Assembly: GCA_040285825.1 (NCBI GenBank)
Contig: JAUPSS010000003.1
Span: 124,001-188,000, forward strand
Direction of reading: 5' to 3'
Source: Eukaryota sp. TZLM1-RC
Lineage: Eukaryota > Metamonada: BaSk clade
DNA length: 64,000 nucleotides
Shown: positions 43,153-54,449 of the stretch, piece by piece
Layout of the letters: the number at the start of each line of letters is the position of its first letter
Position numbering within the stretch: position 1 is the stretch's first letter
Translations under genes and position numbers: made by a program
Notes under the pieces: model-generated
The model's input: the letters and a program-made list of their open reading frames with translations, nothing else
Database searches by the model: none
What the model was told of the DNA's origin: nothing

Positions 43153-45115
43153 GGGGAATAAAGATTCCGGTTTTAAAAGGAAAGGAAAGTGCCCATCTGA
43201 AGGTAAAAGTATAAGAAAAGTATTCATACCGTTTATCCTGTTTACTGAGTTAATGAGGCATTTACTTCAAAAAGATGTCACACCCATGCTAAAAAGGGTG
43301 AAATTGGAGAAAATGTAGAAACTTTATTGAAGTATGATGATCCAAACTTAACAAATAAATTGACCTCAATTAGACAGGAGATTCATGTCAGAAAAATGAA
43401 TCCAAAGCCTTCCACATCTAAAGGCCAACACCAATTACCCCATATCTTTTACAATTCTGGATTTCTTCCAGAATGCCCACAAGACAGGTCTCTTGTTTCT
43501 TTGTGGGAAAATTCTTTAGTGCCTTACAGAAATTCATTCAATCTTTTTCTCAATGCTTGGCTGCAATCTCAGAATTGTAATTTTATCAATAGAAAAGGGC
43601 TTTCTCCTTACCTTGCTTGTCGGGCTCGTCAATTGGCGTCTAACGTGAAGACAAGTTTACCTAAAATTTGTCAATCCTGGACAAAAAACTTTATTCGTGC
43701 TCATTGTAGAGCCCTGGATAAAACAAATGTCTTTGCAAATAATATTCTTTCACTTTTGCCAGATGAACCATTAGCCCAACCCGAGAAAGTAGTTGTTGAT
43801 TCTGTTCTTGAATACTACATCAATTTCAATTTGAATAATTCAAGAGAAAGATTCTTTTTATTAAATGTATGTAAGTTTATCTTGAATCTCCTTCAAAGAT
43901 TTCCTACCACTGCCTCCCTACTGTCCTCACATGATAAAATCACCTTTTCATCAAAGGAAATTGGTGAGCTTTTTTCTTCAATCTTGAAATTTCACAATAC
44001 TTACTCACTTTCTTTTCTCATATGCATTGCTGGAAGAAATTTGGAATAATACCTTTAGCTTCTCATAAATGTTCTAAATTTCATGAGGTACCTTCACATG
44101 TTTTCCAATCTGTGAAACAATTTCCAATTATTGAAAGATCATCTTCCAAAACAAAGTTTATCAAAAATACATGTCTAAAACGAATATTTAAACAATGTCC
44201 TTACCAAAAATTCAATATCAACAGAAAAAGTTTGAAAAATAGATTTAAAAAAATTTTATTGAAAAATAATGGTAATGAACTGCTTTTGACCTTTGAAGGT
44301 AAAAATAATGACTCAGAAAACACAGATGAGCTGGATGAACCACCGAAAAAGAAAAGAAGATCAAAAATGAAATGAAAAGTGACCCTAATGCCAACAAAAC
44401 CAGAGAAACACAGTTGAAGGGCACTAAAAAATGCCCCATCGAAGACGTAGAGAACCAGTCGAAATTTTACCTGAAATGCCCTTTATTGGCGTTAATCTTG
44501 GCCAATCAAGATTATGTGGTTACTTCTTAGATGATAATCAATGTGGAGTTATCCCTTGACCAACTGGCAGAAGATACATGACAAAACCTTCACCCAGCAA
44601 AACACTCTCCCAACCAATATTCCGTTCAAAATTTCAACCAATATTTGAAACATTGGAATTTGGTCAAGAAGAAAGTGTATTTGGAAAGTAATCGCCAGAA
44701 ATGGAAAATAATTAAATTTGATAACCGAAAAGAGAGACGGTTCAGAGAGAGTCTCCACAAATTTCAAAGGCTGGCCGGACATCCTGATAAACTCTACCTT
44801 GCTGTGGGTTCTGCTAATTTCCCTTCTCATTGCCGAAAAGTCAATCGATATGGATCAGCAAGGGCTTTCAGAAAATGGTTGTGTTATCAAAAGGATGTGA
44901 AGCACTTGTCAACCAGTGAATTTAATACAAGCAAACTGTCAAGTTGTTGCATGGCCGGGAATATTCAAGCAGGCTCATGGCAGATGCGTATTTGTACTGA
45001 GTGTCAAATAGTATATGACAGAGATATTTCCGCTGCAAAAAATATTCAAATTAAGAAGAAAGCCGAATTGTGCCCGGAAAGATACATTTGGCCAGAAGCT
45101 CTGTTGAGAAGATGA
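43153..45115 (+). mobile_element. Fanzor-like element, family 2, frameshifted
   Basis: Four consecutive frames form one protein-like layout: basic N-terminus (MGNKDSGFKRKGK), a helical domain (43.3-44.05 kb, ACRARQLASNVKTSL), the segment WKKFGIIPLASHKCSKFHEV typical of Fanzor N-terminal regions, a basic linker with PPKKKRRSK (nuclear-localisation-like), RuvC-I FIGVNLGQSRLCGY, then QNFNQYLKHWN, AVGSANFPSH, SEFNTSKLSSCC, CTECQ and the RuvC-III motif YDRDISAAKNI. The zinc ribbon is complete, but RuvC-I has Asn where Asp is expected, and at least three frame changes separate the parts. Related to family 1 (copies A, C, D, E) by motif order and by the NQYL/NRYL/NHYL helix, yet strongly diverged. 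A partial second copy lies at 58.98 kb. Confidence 0.72.
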
Positions 45116-46162
45116 ATAGGGAACGTGAGCATACAGAAACAAAAACTTTTGAAAAACTTTTGAGACCGATCTACAAATGCCTTAGTAGCATTTGGTAGAT
45201 CCACTTAGATACATCAAGTCGCGAGGCTTTGTTCTGTGAAAGCAGTAGGTGTATTCAAGTGATGTAGCCCATTGATGAAGATCATGATTGTCTTTGTCAA
45301 ATGATGCTACATGTCTCTTACAGTTTGTGAGTAGACATTGAGAAAGTTGAAAACAGGAGTGAATTTCACAGGGGAATGTATGATAAGTGAAATTCACAGT
45401 AGATTGTTGTGGTCTTAAGGCTAGTTTGAAGAGAGAAGAGGTGAGGAGAAAACGTTGAGATGCAGATATACCAACACCATGAGTGTCCCGTAATTAGGAG
45501 AGTGAAGTAGAGAGAAAGGGTACAGTGAAGAGGTTGAGGTGGGAACGAATGAGGGAAGAAGTGGTGGATGTAGGGGGAAGTGAGGCCTTTTGGAGCGCAG
45601 AGATGACACGTTTTATGTAGGAGTTAACAAAGTGTTGGAGAGACGGATCAGCATGAGAGGGGCGATGAGGTTGAGTAGTTTGGTTTTCTAGTAAGGATTG
45701 TTCTAGGAGTCAACATCTAAAGAAACAGCTTTACCAAAACTGGTCTAGATAGATTGATTGATTGGTGTTGAGGATGGATGAAATAGAAGTTGAATAGAGG
45801 TATGATCATGGTTGTAGGTCATTGAATAAGCAGATTCGTCTTGAAAAGTCCCAGTTGTGTGAAGTACGGACCTTTGAATGTTGAGATGAAAAACAAAGAA
45901 AAAGTATGATAAAGATGAATTTTGGATGATGAAACTGATGACAAACCATTTGAAACCCAATTACCAACATCAGTGACACAACATGCTGCTTTCAAGAGAG
46001 AAACACAACAGAAACCTGATGTCTCGATAGATGTACCTTTAATAAACTGTTTAAACAATCTTTATTTCAATATAGCAAATAGAAGAAAAGTTGTCGACAT
46101 CGACACCAAATTTTGAAAATAACCCAAACTCAACAATCAATCATTTCTGATTGTCTGACACT
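45116..46162. other. unassigned region upstream of Fanzor copy C
   Basis: Short protein-like frames appear on both strands (for example minus 45182-45397, and plus 45922-46116 ending NIANRRKVVDIDTKF), but none is long, intact or recognisable. The region may include remnants of element ends or a small gene with short introns. Confidence 0.35.
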
Positions 46163-48144
46163 ATGCCGTGTTCCGTCTGCCGGGCGGCCACCCACAACCG
46201 ACGTACTTGTCCTCAGAGACAAGTGTCATCACCAGATGATAATGGTTGGATTCCAGAAGCAGCGCACCACCCAAGTGCTGGCTTAAATGAGGGCGAAAGG
46301 CCACTCCCATTTGCAGTTCGCCCGCCACCAGACCCTCTCCCGTCTGCCACAACCACGACTGTGCATGTAAGCCTCCCAAGATTCTTTGCCTCTCGTGCTG
46401 CTCAAGCTATTGAGGCACAGCTTATTCACTTACGAGATGTTGCTTTCTATGCCACCTTATTGGCAAGAAAGCTTCTATTAGAATATCCGCATCTGTCCTG
46501 CTGGCTCGCTCACCGTCAATTCTGGTCGCAGTGCTTCGACTGCGTCACCCACAGTCGACCTAAAATTAGGGAGCCTTTCAAGAGCACTAACCCTGATGTC
46601 TATGAGGCTCTTACGCATATGACATCAAGTGCTACCTGGCCGTGGCCTCCGTTAGTAGAGGGCCAAGAACATCCACCCTTTTGTCAGGCTGCTCTTTTTA
46701 TCAATAGAGCTGTTCAACTCGAATCAGCTCACAGACAACTGCTGACCGATGGCCCTGTGACCTGGAAACTGAATTTCTTCAGGTCTATGGGTAAGCAGAT
46801 GGAGTGTCCTGCTCCATCAAAGTATGCCAGTTGTGTGGTTTCCGGTTCCACAATTTCTGAAAATTTAAGACAATGGTATGATGAATATCATTTTCATATT
46901 TCCAAAATTTGGAACCAAACAGTAACATCTAATGATTTGTATACGCGTGCCCTGAGGCGTGATGAATTGGATGTCACTGTTTATAATTGTTGGTTGATAA
47001 GCCATTGGGGATTGTCAATTTTACATCGTCTAGAAAGTACATGCCCAAATGTATTTCGAAGACATGCCTTATCCCCAATTGCCACCAAAGTTCCAGGGTT
47101 TGTTCCTTTTAATCAACAAGCTCTGGAATATTTCAAAAAATTGAATCCTAACCAACAATTATTACGGAACCCTTGTAAGTTTTTTAACAAGAAAAAATTA
47201 AAAACTTTCTCAGTTTCTAGCAATGGACTCTCATTGCGCTTCACTTTTTCAAAGAAACCCAAAAAGACGTGCACCAGGCGAAAAAATTCTGAAATTCAAG
47301 CATTGGGTCAAAGTCGTCCTTATTTCAGAGAGTCCACTAGAAAACGAAATAAGAGGCGAGCTAACCGACCGAGGAAAATTGCTAGACGGTCTCAAGATTG
47401 CTCGCAGGATCTGCCCATCAGAGAAGACCTTTTTTCGTGGCGGTTGATCCAAACCATTCAAATTTATGTGGTTGGACAACTGGACATTGTTCACAAGAGA
47501 ATAGGGTAATTGTTGAACAATCTGGAATTCTACTGAATCCGAAAGCAAAAGTAATTGATTTTCCCCAGCCACTCACTCAATCCTCTGTGAACACTTATTC
47601 CGTTGAGAGCTTCAACAGGTATCTCATTGAAATAGCTTCACTGATAAGGAATGATGAGCAGGAAACAATTTCTTTGGTTTCCCAAACATTGACCAATAGT
47701 ACAGAGAGAATTTTGAGACGAAATAAGTTTGATTTTGTGATAAGAAGACAAAAAAGGTTCATTCATTTTATTAACAAAATTAAGAGACTAGCTAATAACA
47801 GGGAAACTATTATTTGGTTTGGTAATGGTGGTAATGGACCTTCTCGACAATCCACCAAAGTCCCAACTAAGAAGTTTCTGACAGAAGTAAAGAAATACTT
47901 TGCCAATGTGAAGGTTGGAGATGAATACATGACATCTGCCAAAACCAATTGTTGCAAGGTACATCACAGGAAGGTGTATCATGAAGGCACTCGAAGAATC
48001 AATAATGCTTACTTTGAATGTCCTAGATGTGATGAACGCTGGTCTAGAGACATTTCCGCTTCAAGAAATAAGCTAGAGATTGCGATTTCTGAACATTTTA
48101 CTGGGATCAGACCAGAGACATTTAGAAGGGAGGTGAGAGAGTGA
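46163..48144 (+). mobile_element. Fanzor-like element copy C, nearly full length, two frameshifts
   Basis: From the ATG at 46163 the protein begins with a zinc knuckle CSVCRAATHNRRTCPQ (C-x2-C-x4-H-x4-C). A large N-terminal domain follows (LIHLRDVAFYATLLARKLL; HRQFWSQCFDCVTHSRPK), then a basic linker (47.2-47.4 kb) where the frame changes, and the nuclease half: RuvC-I FFVAVDPNHSNLCGW near 47.44 kb, SFNRYLIEIAS, WFGNGGNGPSRQ, VGDEYMTSAK, zinc ribbon ending CPRC, and SRDISASRNKLEIAI. The Asp of RuvC-I and RuvC-III and the DE motif are present. The last frame shift lies in a run of six T just before RuvC-I, so one base decides whether the gene is intact there. This is the best-preserved member. 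Fanzor proteins are eukaryotic RNA-guided DNA nucleases descended from TnpB. Confidence 0.82.
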
Positions 48145-48247
48145 TAGTTGTTTGTATCCATGTATTGCCTTCGGGCGCTGTGATCCTGAAAAGGAAACCG
48201 TATTAGGGAATGGAGGAATGCTACATGATGTATGCATTTCTGATGAA

Positions 48248-48840
48248 CAGTGTTAGAATTCCGAACGTTCGGCCGAACTAGTTTTAGTTCATTTACACGT
48301 GTCAACACAGTTTTGTTTAAAAATGTTTTCCCAAATCCCTCTTTCAACTACTACAATAGATTTCATTGTTTAAAAATCTGTATTCATACATAAATCCCCT
48401 TCTTTACATCAACTTTCTTCAATGCCAAGGCACCCTGTTTACAAACTTCTGGACAACGTCAATTACGATAAAGTGTCCAAAAATATTACTTCACAGTGCT
48501 GCTGCAGTAAAATGCTAAAAGGTTCAGCCCGTCGCTTTTCCTCCCATTTCATTAAGAAGTATAGAGCTGAATATGCCTTATGTACTCAATTATCCACCAT
48601 TTATGTCAAGGATATAAACACTGTCCTAGGTTAATGACCTAGATTTAGATGTTGTAGAACTTTCTGAATAAAAGCTTACTTTGTTGGTTGATAGTGAGTA
48701 TAATAGTATAGGGAAGGAGAAGATAAACAGCGTTTTGATATTAATGAATCAAAACGAGATGCCGAACTAACCGAACGTATCAGTAGGTGCCGAACGTACG
48801 GCCGAACGTACGCCGAACTAGTTCAGTAATTCTAACATTG
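48248..48840. mobile_element. hAT-type MITE (non-autonomous DNA transposon)
   Basis: Terminal inverted repeats CAGTGTTAGAATT (left) and CAATGTTAGAATT (right, complement) are followed by inner palindrome-rich GCCGAACGTACGG-type sequence on both sides. The flanks CTGATGAA and CCGATGAA form an 8-bp target-site duplication with one mismatch. CAGTG ends and 8-bp duplications are the hAT signature. Length 593 bp. The interior has only a 70-codon frame (48422-48634, Cys-rich, MPRHPVYKLL...) that is not a transposase. Confidence 0.8.
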
Positions 48841-48900
48841 CCGATGAAATTCACAGTTGTGGTCTTATTCTTAGTTGTTTTTTCTTCATTCAAACCAATA

Positions 48901-49920
48901 ATGTACCAACAGATGTATGGTACAGCGGTGGTTCCGGTACAAATGGCGCCTAATTTTGTCTATCAAGGTGTGCCAGCAGCTCAACCTAAACGCTCCATTC
49001 CAGAACGTAAGAAGAAGTCGTGTTGCACTAACTGTTGCTGTTGCTTCTTCTGTCTTTTTGTTTTTGCACTCATCTTTGGTGGTGCTTTAGTCATCTTTAA
49101 AACAATCCAGTGTGGAACTATTGATTGGCAGGAAATATCTACGTATGAATTCTCTCCCGAAGATGTATCAAACATTGATGTTTCTGCCGATCTTGCGTTT
49201 GTCAAGTTCAGCTATTCTAGTATTTCCAAGATCCAGGTTCATATACGTTTAGCTAACACAGACAGTTCTTCTGACGATGAAGTAAAACCTACATTGGAGG
49301 GTGGTTTGCTGAAAGTCGATTTAACTTCTGATCCTGTCTGGTTTCTTCTTCACTGTTTGCGAGCTGAAGTTGAAATTGAACTTCCTTTAAATCACCCGTT
49401 GAATTCAGTGGATATCCGCATCCCTGTTTTGGTCTCACACTCTATGTCATCCTCCACCACTGGTATTGATCTTGGTGAAATGAGCCTGGTGACTGTGGAC
49501 AAACTAAAGATTCGCACCGAAGTTGGTAAAGTCTTTGCCAAATCATTGAGGTCTAACCAGGTTGACATTCGTGGAACTCTGGAAGTTGCTTCGGTTTCTA
49601 TGTTCAATACCACCAATTCCGAAGGCGAAATTGTACGCGGTCAAATGTTTGTGAAATCGTTTGTCGGCTATCAAAAGTTTAATCTTTTACATCCCGGATA
49701 TTATGAATTTTCTTCAATTTCTGGCAAAATCTCACTTACTCTACATGAAACATTTTCAGGAAAGGTTTCAACATCTTCTCGTGGTAAAATTCGATATGAA
49801 GGGGAGCGATTGGTTGTTTCAGATAGTGGCGATCACTCTGTGAATTTTGAAGTTGGAGACGGAAATGATTTTGTCAATGTCCACAGCGAAACTGGGCAAT
49901 TAAGTCTCACAGCTCTTTGA
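48901..49920 (+). CDS. single-pass membrane protein with DUF4097-like beta-helical domain
   Basis: From the ATG at 48901 (MYQQMYGTAVVPVQ) the product has 339 residues: a short Pro/Gln cytosolic part, a basic stop (PERKKKSCC), a cysteine-rich membrane span (CCCCFFCLFVFALIFGGALV, about residues 43-62), and an extracellular/lumenal repeat domain of short beta strands (VSNIDVSADLAFVKF; KLKIRTEVGKVFAKSL; YYEFSSISGKISLTL) resembling DUF4097/adhesin-like folds. An in-frame ATG at 48844 would add MKFTVVVLFLVVFSSFKP, a signal-like leader, but that start lies in the target-site duplication of the hAT MITE. AATAAA begins 8 nt after the TGA. Function unknown; plausible role at the cell surface. Confidence 0.75.
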   Translation: MYQQMYGTAVVPVQMAPNFVYQGVPAAQPKRSIPERKKKSCCTNCCCCFFCLFVFALIFGGALVIFKTIQCGTIDWQEISTYEFSPEDVSNIDVSADLAFVKFSYSSISKIQVHIRLANTDSSSDDEVKPTLEGGLLKVDLTSDPVWFLLHCLRAEVEIELPLNHPLNSVDIRIPVLVSHSMSSSTTGIDLGEMSLVTVDKLKIRTEVGKVFAKSLRSNQVDIRGTLEVASVSMFNTTNSEGEIVRGQMFVKSFVGYQKFNLLHPGYYEFSSISGKISLTLHETFSGKVSTSSRGKIRYEGERLVVSDSGDHSVNFEVGDGNDFVNVHSETGQLSLTAL

Positions 49921-50710
49921 TTTTGTAAATAAAGTTGATTTAGGTTTTTATTACTCTTTCCCCAACTTGGTTTCCAGTATTCCACATTCAGCAGTTCAAC
50001 AATGAATTGATAAGGGAACTAAAAAATCAGTTTTAGAATTGATGAGGTAGTTGTAAGGAATCAATTGTATGAATGTAGATTTATTGAACTTTAGATAGCC
50101 ACATTTTCTATTGCGGATCAGCAAAGGTAAAAAGAACAATAAACACACAATTTCACCATTGCTATTGATGGGGTGATGCCCTCTAGTTAATAATCCAATA
50201 CACAACATTCAAGAACGAAAGATAATTTGATGCAGAAGATATGTAGTTTTCTCCTCCATTTTACAGAATTCGCTACAATGAATTGTACAAATGAATAAAA
50301 ATCGATCTTGTGATTTGAAAGAAAGAGAACTTACAAAATCGTAATAATATTTTTGACAAAAAATTGGAGTGTACTTTTCCACTGTATTCACATGCTAATA
50401 TACCAGTAGTTTATATGTTGTTCAATCACAAGACTTGATCATTGATTATTGTGGTTTTGCAGAGCTTCTTTCTTATTTGTCAATCAAGTATTCAATGTAT
50501 TCAATTGACTAGAAAAAGCATAACTAGATGATCGACTAACACTTATGCGATTATAGGCTGAACAGATGAATTACCATTGAAATTATTTAAATTACCATTG
50601 AAGAAGTACTTGAAATTGTTGTTGTTTGTGAAATGAGTTATTATACAAATACAAAAACAAATGTAGTTTATTAAATAACAAAGAGTTTCGACAATAGTAT
50701 ACAAAGGAAT
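49921..50710. other. intergenic, AT-rich
   Basis: No supported gene. It holds the 3' ends of two convergent genes, including a minus-strand AATAAA at 50672-50667 for CFAP20. Confidence 0.55.
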
Positions 50711-51322
50711 CTAATTCTCCAACATTTCATGTTGCATGTTTTGTTCTTGCTGACCCTTCTGAAAAGGAAGGAAAAGTTTGAATTCGGCTGGTAGTTCTTC
50801 TTCAGAATAGAGACGGTCAGTGAAGTAAATTCTTCTCAAACGGCAATTGGCATGGATCTGAACACGGAGTGTTTCAATGTAATTAGTACCGAATGCTCTA
50901 CGTGTGAAATCAGAAAGATTGAATTGGATTTGGTTCCAACCTGGCTCGAGTCGCATTGGCATGGAGCAGATGAATGGCTTCACGCGGCAGTTAGCTTGGT
51001 AGTTGCTGGCGCGAAACCGACGCCTAACATTCTTATCATCAAGGATTTGGACCTCGAACGTAAAGTATCTCTTGAGATTCTTTAGAATGAAAACAATGAA
51101 GGGCAACTTGATGCCAAGAGTTTGTTTAGGATCTGCAGGACAGCTTATGTACGTTGTACTCACGTTCGTACCAGCAATTTCCAACGCAAGAGACTGAATG
51201 TCGGGGTCGGTGATTCTCTTGATGTGACCATTTCGCACATCCTTATTCCATATTTGGAGAGGCTTTGAGCCGATGGAGTAAAGAATAGAGAGAAAGCCTG
51301 ACTGGTAGCTATTACGAAACAT
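50711..51322 (-). CDS. CFAP20: cilia- and flagella-associated protein 20
   Basis: An intact frame from [20 protein letters not shown] (ATG at 51322) gives 203 residues, collinear with CFAP20/BUG22: [90 protein letters not shown]20 is an inner-junction protein of ciliary doublet microtubules and one of the most conserved axonemal proteins. The ATG at 51388 that extends the frame is rejected because the extra 22 residues lie in or next to transposon sequence. The first transposon-derived codons begin about 60 bp upstream of the start, so the native promoter is displaced. Confidence 0.96.
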   Translation of the reverse strand: MFRNSYQSGFLSILYSIGSKPLQIWNKDVRNGHIKRITDPDIQSLALEIAGTNVSTTYISCPADPKQTLGIKLPFIVFILKNLKRYFTFEVQILDDKNVRRRFRASNYQANCRVKPFICSMPMRLEPGWNQIQFNLSDFTRRAFGTNYIETLRVQIHANCRLRRIYFTDRLYSEEELPAEFKLFLPFQKGQQEQNMQHEMLEN

Positions 51323-51383
51323 TGAAGGATAGAGCGGTAAAACTTTATATCTGATGTTTTCGGTAGAAAACAATTTCCAATAC

Positions 51384-53480
51384 TTCACCCAATTGCCATT
51401 GGTGAATCTTTATCTCGTTTGTTAGCATCGATTGTCTTCGATCCTGTCAAAGACAAAGCTTCTAAATTTTTGAATCCTCATCAATTTGGAATAAAAACAA
51501 TTGATGGTGCTTCTGTTGCTGCTCTTGCCTCTGATACTTTTAATGCAGAGGAAAATAACTTTATTTTTAATCTTGACTTTAAAAATGCTGTTAATTCTGT
51601 AAAGCGAAAAGCAATTTTTGAAGTAATTAAATCTGATTCTCCTGAGCTATCTAGTTTTTTTTACCAATTTTATGGTAAAGAATCAGATTTAATATTTAGC
51701 TCATTTGGTCTAAAATCATCTTCTGGTGTGAGACAAAGTGATGCTTTAGGCCCATTATTGTTTTGTTTAGCTATTCACAAAACTTTAAATACCATAGCAA
51801 AAATACCCTTCTATAATAATAGTTGCTTATATGGATGATATATCCTTGATTGATTCATTTGATTTACTAGAATTGGTTGCTCAAGAAATTGCCGATTCAT
51901 ATGAAAATTTTGAACTTCATCTTAATGCGAGCAAAGGCCTTCTGATTGGCTCTTGTGCTCAGAATCTTGTGATAAACGATTCTGTTGTCCCTTTTACTCA
52001 TTATAGTAGTGATGCTTTTAAGTTCCTTGGTTGTTGGTTAGAAAATGTGCCTTACAAGTTATTTTGGAAAAAATAAAAATTGAACTTGATTCAATTTCTT
52101 CTTCAGATTTAGAAAGACATATTAAATTTTTCATGCTTAAAATTTGTTATACTGGAAGAAAAGCCCACATTTTGAGATCTTGTGCTCCTTCCACAGCATT
52201 AGATTTCTGTCGTTCCTTTAATTCAATGAGAACAGAATTTTTTGCTAATTTATTGGATGTAGAACCAGGAATGTTGAAAAATCACTTATTTTCTTCAGCA
52301 AAGTGGGGTGGTATTGGATTTACTAAATCTTCTATTTTGTGTCAATCAGGATTTTTGGGTGGAGGCAAGAATTTTATTTATGAATTTTCTCGTAGATTTC
52401 CTGAAGATTCTCATCTGTTAGTTCCTAGTTGCAGTCCATATTTGAATGAATCATCTTGTGAACTTGATAGATTGCCACTACAAATCTGGACCAAATGTTG
52501 TCCCAATCATTTCAAGAAATTCCAAACCGATCTCTTTTTAATTTGCAGTTTTGCTGTAAAAAGCTTCAACAAAAATTGTTAAAGATTTTTAAAAGCTTGG
52601 ATTTTGATGTTAGACTTGGATTGGCCAAGAACAAGAATCCCGCTGTTGCAAATCTTTTACAAAATATGTTTGATAGTACGTACTCTGCCTTAGTAACAAC
52701 AATTCCTCAAGTTTATAGCACTCTTTTAACTGATTCTGCTTGGACTTTGAATATGAGATTTCGTTCCTTTATCTGGCCTGATAATTTACCTCATAATTTA
52801 ATTTGTAAATGTTCTCAAAAAATTACAACTACTCATTTGTTAAATTGTAAACATTTTATTACTTTTAGAAGCAAGGTTCACGATGCTGTAAGAGACCAAT
52901 TATATTGTATGTGTAAGTCTCATAGAATTGAATCCTTTTTTTAACCTCTGTTGTCAAATCTGTTTGATACTGAAGATGATTTTCATAAAAATAATAGAGG
53001 TGATGTAACATTTCCTGGATTAGATGGAACCTTCATTCTATTGGATGTAATGTCTGTTGATCCTTGTAATGCCATAAATGAAAGGCTTGTTAATTCTGAA
53101 ATTCATAATCCTCTTTCAAATGCTGAAAATTTCAAAATCAAAAAATACAATGAACCTTTGTCCAAATTGGCCAGTCAACAGCATGCAAACTACAATTTGT
53201 ATCCATTTGTATTTTCTCTTTTTGGTTCACTTGCTCCAACGGCTATACGTTTTTTGGAAGATTTTGAAATGATTGTAAAAAGAAGAACTAACAGAAATTT
53301 CAACAGATTGTTTTGGCAAAATAGAATTGTGTTTTCTATTTTTAAGGGGATGTTGAAGATGGTTTCTGATGCTTTGCTTTCTCTTGGATCTCACTATGAG
53401 AAAGTTGCATCTAGTGTTTTTGTTTTGGGAGAGATGGATCATTCAGATGTTGTTTCATAGGTTTTTAATAAATCTTTTTT
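51384..53480 (+). mobile_element. 5'-truncated LINE next to CFAP20
   Basis: The sequence starts inside RT at [18 protein letters not shown] and continues through FNLDFKNAVNSVKRK (motif A), GVRQSDALGPLLFCLAI (motif B, QGDP changed to QSDA), YMDDISLI (motif C, intact), FKFLGCWLEN, KSSILCQSGFLGGGKNF, the zinc motif with HLLNCKHFITFRSKVHD, and the nuclease domain NRGDV...DVMSVDPCN to the stop at 53460 and AATAAA. Frames change about five times, with one TAA in the nuclease domain. The 5' truncation at RT is typical of target-primed reverse transcription. Confidence 0.82.
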
Positions 53481-53489
53481 TCAACTGAA

Positions 53490-54412
53490 ATATTTATTGA
53501 GATAAGAAAAATCTATCTAGAATTCAACATCCTCCAAACAAGCTTCACTATTACTAGACCTACTCACAGCATTACGTTCATATTCTACACCAATAGCTAA
53601 AAGTGCCTTTGAAATCATTGTTGGAATAGACTTGAAAATGCAGAAAACAATTCTATTTAACCAGAAAGTGGAATTCATTGTTTTACTAGACCTATTTAGT
53701 AACACTTTTTTGAAATTTTCAAAGAAGTGCAACCCTGAGGGTCCAATATTGCCAAAAAGAGAAATTGCAAACGGCACAAACTGATATTTCACAAGTTCCA
53801 CTCTACCTAACTGTGCCAAAGGTTCTTCATATTTTTTTATCTTCTTTTTTTCGGCGTTAGCTAACGGCGAATCAGCGGAATACACTAAACGAGCAGCAGA
53901 ATTTTTGCAAACATCAACTGAGACAACATCTACAACATTGAGAACACCATCGATCCCTGAAGCTACTAAATCTGCCCTTCTTTTACCAAAGGAATCATCA
54001 GTTTGATCTGAAGACAGCTTACGTACTAATGGCTCAATAAATGCCTCTATATTGAAACTTTTGCACATGGCATATAATTAATCACGAACTGAGTCATGAA
54101 CAATTGAGCGATAAGTTATAAAATACTTACAGTTTAAAATATGGGAAAGCGTAATAACACTCTTGCAGCGACAAATTAAATCATTTGGTAAAGAACAAGG
54201 CCATAGAAAACATCTCATTCTCATTGCAGTGGTCCATTGGTGATCATTAAGTAGAAGGCCATAAATGTTGGGAATCTGGGAGATTAGGCAACTTGAGCAA
54301 CTGTCTTTAAGATCAATCAAAAAGTTTGCAAAAACGGGATTTTTTTCTTTAGCCAAGCTAAGACGTACAATATAATCCAAGTTTTCTAAAACTTTCAAGA
54401 TTTTTTTCTGCA
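53490..54412 (-). mobile_element. LINE 3' end, left arm of an inverted repeat
   Basis: The minus strand encodes the end of the LINE protein: LENLDYIVRLSLAKEKNPVF, ISQIPNIYGLLLNDHQW, MRCFLWPCSLPNDLICRC with the zinc motif HILNCKYF, and the nuclease domain SFGKRRADLVASGIDG...DVVSVDVCKN to the stop at 53517. Only a stop near 54.07 kb breaks it. Almost identical, in reverse orientation, to 54.69-55.6 kb. Confidence 0.8.
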
Positions 54413-54449
54413 AGTCACATTTTTTTGTAGTACAAATTTTGGAAATGTT

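Noticed and set aside
45421-45609. Ser/Pro/Leu-rich minus-strand frame as a gene
   Set aside because: Low complexity, no intact continuation upstream or downstream, and no conserved feature.
48422-48634. ORF inside the hAT MITE as a transposase
   Set aside because: Only 70 codons, with no BED finger, RNase H-like core or hAT dimerisation motif.
51323-51388. Longer N-terminus of CFAP20
   Set aside because: The family start MFxNxxQSGF is at 51322; upstream codons run into LINE sequence.
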